Origin: CAZEMR01 sp964513465
GTDB lineage: Bacteria > Bacteroidota > Ignavibacteria > Kapaibacteriales > UBA2268
NCBI GenBank assembly: GCA_964513465.1
Contig: CAZEMR010000003.1
Span: 29,373 to 93,372, forward strand
DNA: 64,000 nucleotides
Direction: 5' to 3'
The number at the start of each line of letters is the position of its first letter. Positions within the stretch are counted from its first letter, which is position 1. The notes beneath the pieces are model-generated. The model worked only from the letters and a program-made list of their open reading frames with translations. It was not told where the DNA came from and did not search any database. Position numbers and translations under genes: made by a program. Positions 63,866 through 64,000 of this stretch are shown in pieces.

Positions 63866-64000
63866 AAACACACTCCTTGATTTAAAAGTAATACGCTTAT
63901 CGCGAATATACAAAAAAAAACAAGCCTGCAAATAATTATTACATACTCCGCAAAATTTTTGAGGAGGGCGTTCGTTGGAATATTTATACCCCCTTCTTTT
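63866..64000. other. Window edge, no gene recognised
   Basis: The last 135 bases hold the likely promoter of the cysteine-rich gene and nothing else that I can support. Confidence 0.4.

Noticed and set aside
1..64000. CRISPR array, insertion sequence, prophage or integron
   Set aside because: I saw no regularly spaced direct repeats, transposase, integrase, phage structural gene or attachment site.

Overview
The window is one scaffold segment of a bacterial chromosome with a single 100-base run of N at 6080-6179. It looks like a member of the Bacteroidota/Chlorobi/Ignavibacteria side of the FCB group. At least seven large secreted proteins end in a type IX secretion (T9SS) C-terminal sorting domain. 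A bacillithiol gene (bshA), a DUF5683 protein and a Bacteroidota-type pentapeptide-repeat protein are present. Two sites match the Bacteroidota housekeeping promoter form TTTG-N20-TAnnTTTG, one upstream of tRNA-Leu and one upstream of gcvPA. TGA is an ordinary stop codon here. I cannot name a genus.

Layout. 1-2737: a partial POT-type peptide transporter and an M32 carboxypeptidase. 2797-6079: a seven-blade FG-GAP/ASPIC T9SS protein running into the gap. 6180-9447 (minus): an operon of an ATP-grasp ligase, a cytoplasmic gamma-glutamyltranspeptidase-like enzyme and an N-formylglutamate amidohydrolase-like enzyme. 9662-12381: panC, a YigZ protein and bshA. 12389-22911: three large secreted proteins (M14 peptidase, a 1410-residue multidomain protein, GH51 arabinofuranosidase), with an orphan radical SAM/SPASM protein and tRNA-Leu(CAG) between them. 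23000-28709: an orphan NtrC-type regulator, a pentapeptide-repeat protein and a four-gene Na+-pumping methylmalonyl-CoA decarboxylase operon (mmdA-oadG-mmdC-mmdB). 28956-31958: a CheB-CheR-PAS fusion without a kinase domain. 32143-39784: a PEGA lipoprotein, a lipoprotein-type protein-L-isoaspartate methyltransferase, a tandem-duplicated hydrolase-like T9SS protein, a micro-ORF interrupted by TGA and a 1064-residue T9SS protein.

39857-44523 (minus) is a replication operon, dnaN-recF-dciA-gyrB, without dnaA. A DnaA-box-like site lies in the dnaN/psd divergent gap. 44635-50134 (plus) is a dense housekeeping run: psd, pssA, purS, purQ, two TatA/B-type proteins, gatA and a diacylglycerol-kinase-like lipid kinase. 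50155-58236 holds a DUF454 protein, glycogen phosphorylase, a DegT aminotransferase, gcvPA, an FtsB/DivIC-like protein, a ROK kinase, a RidA protein and a DUF5683 protein. 58217-63865 holds a PDZ-membrane-GAF-PP2C phosphatase, a HEAT-like DNA-alkylation-repair-family protein, a YCF48-like T9SS protein and a cysteine-rich secreted orphan.

Taken together the genes suggest a heterotrophic, polymer- and peptide-degrading organism. Secreted peptidases and glycosidases pass through T9SS, a peptide transporter and cytosolic peptidases take up and process the products, and propionate/succinate-type metabolism is coupled to a sodium gradient. No CRISPR array, insertion sequence, integrase, phage gene or rRNA was recognised. 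The most unusual items are the interrupted micro-ORF at 36340-36507, the ATP-grasp/GGT/FGase operon, the exported isoaspartate methyltransferase, the duplicated hydrolase at 33326-36145 and the 18-cysteine orphan at 63209-63865.
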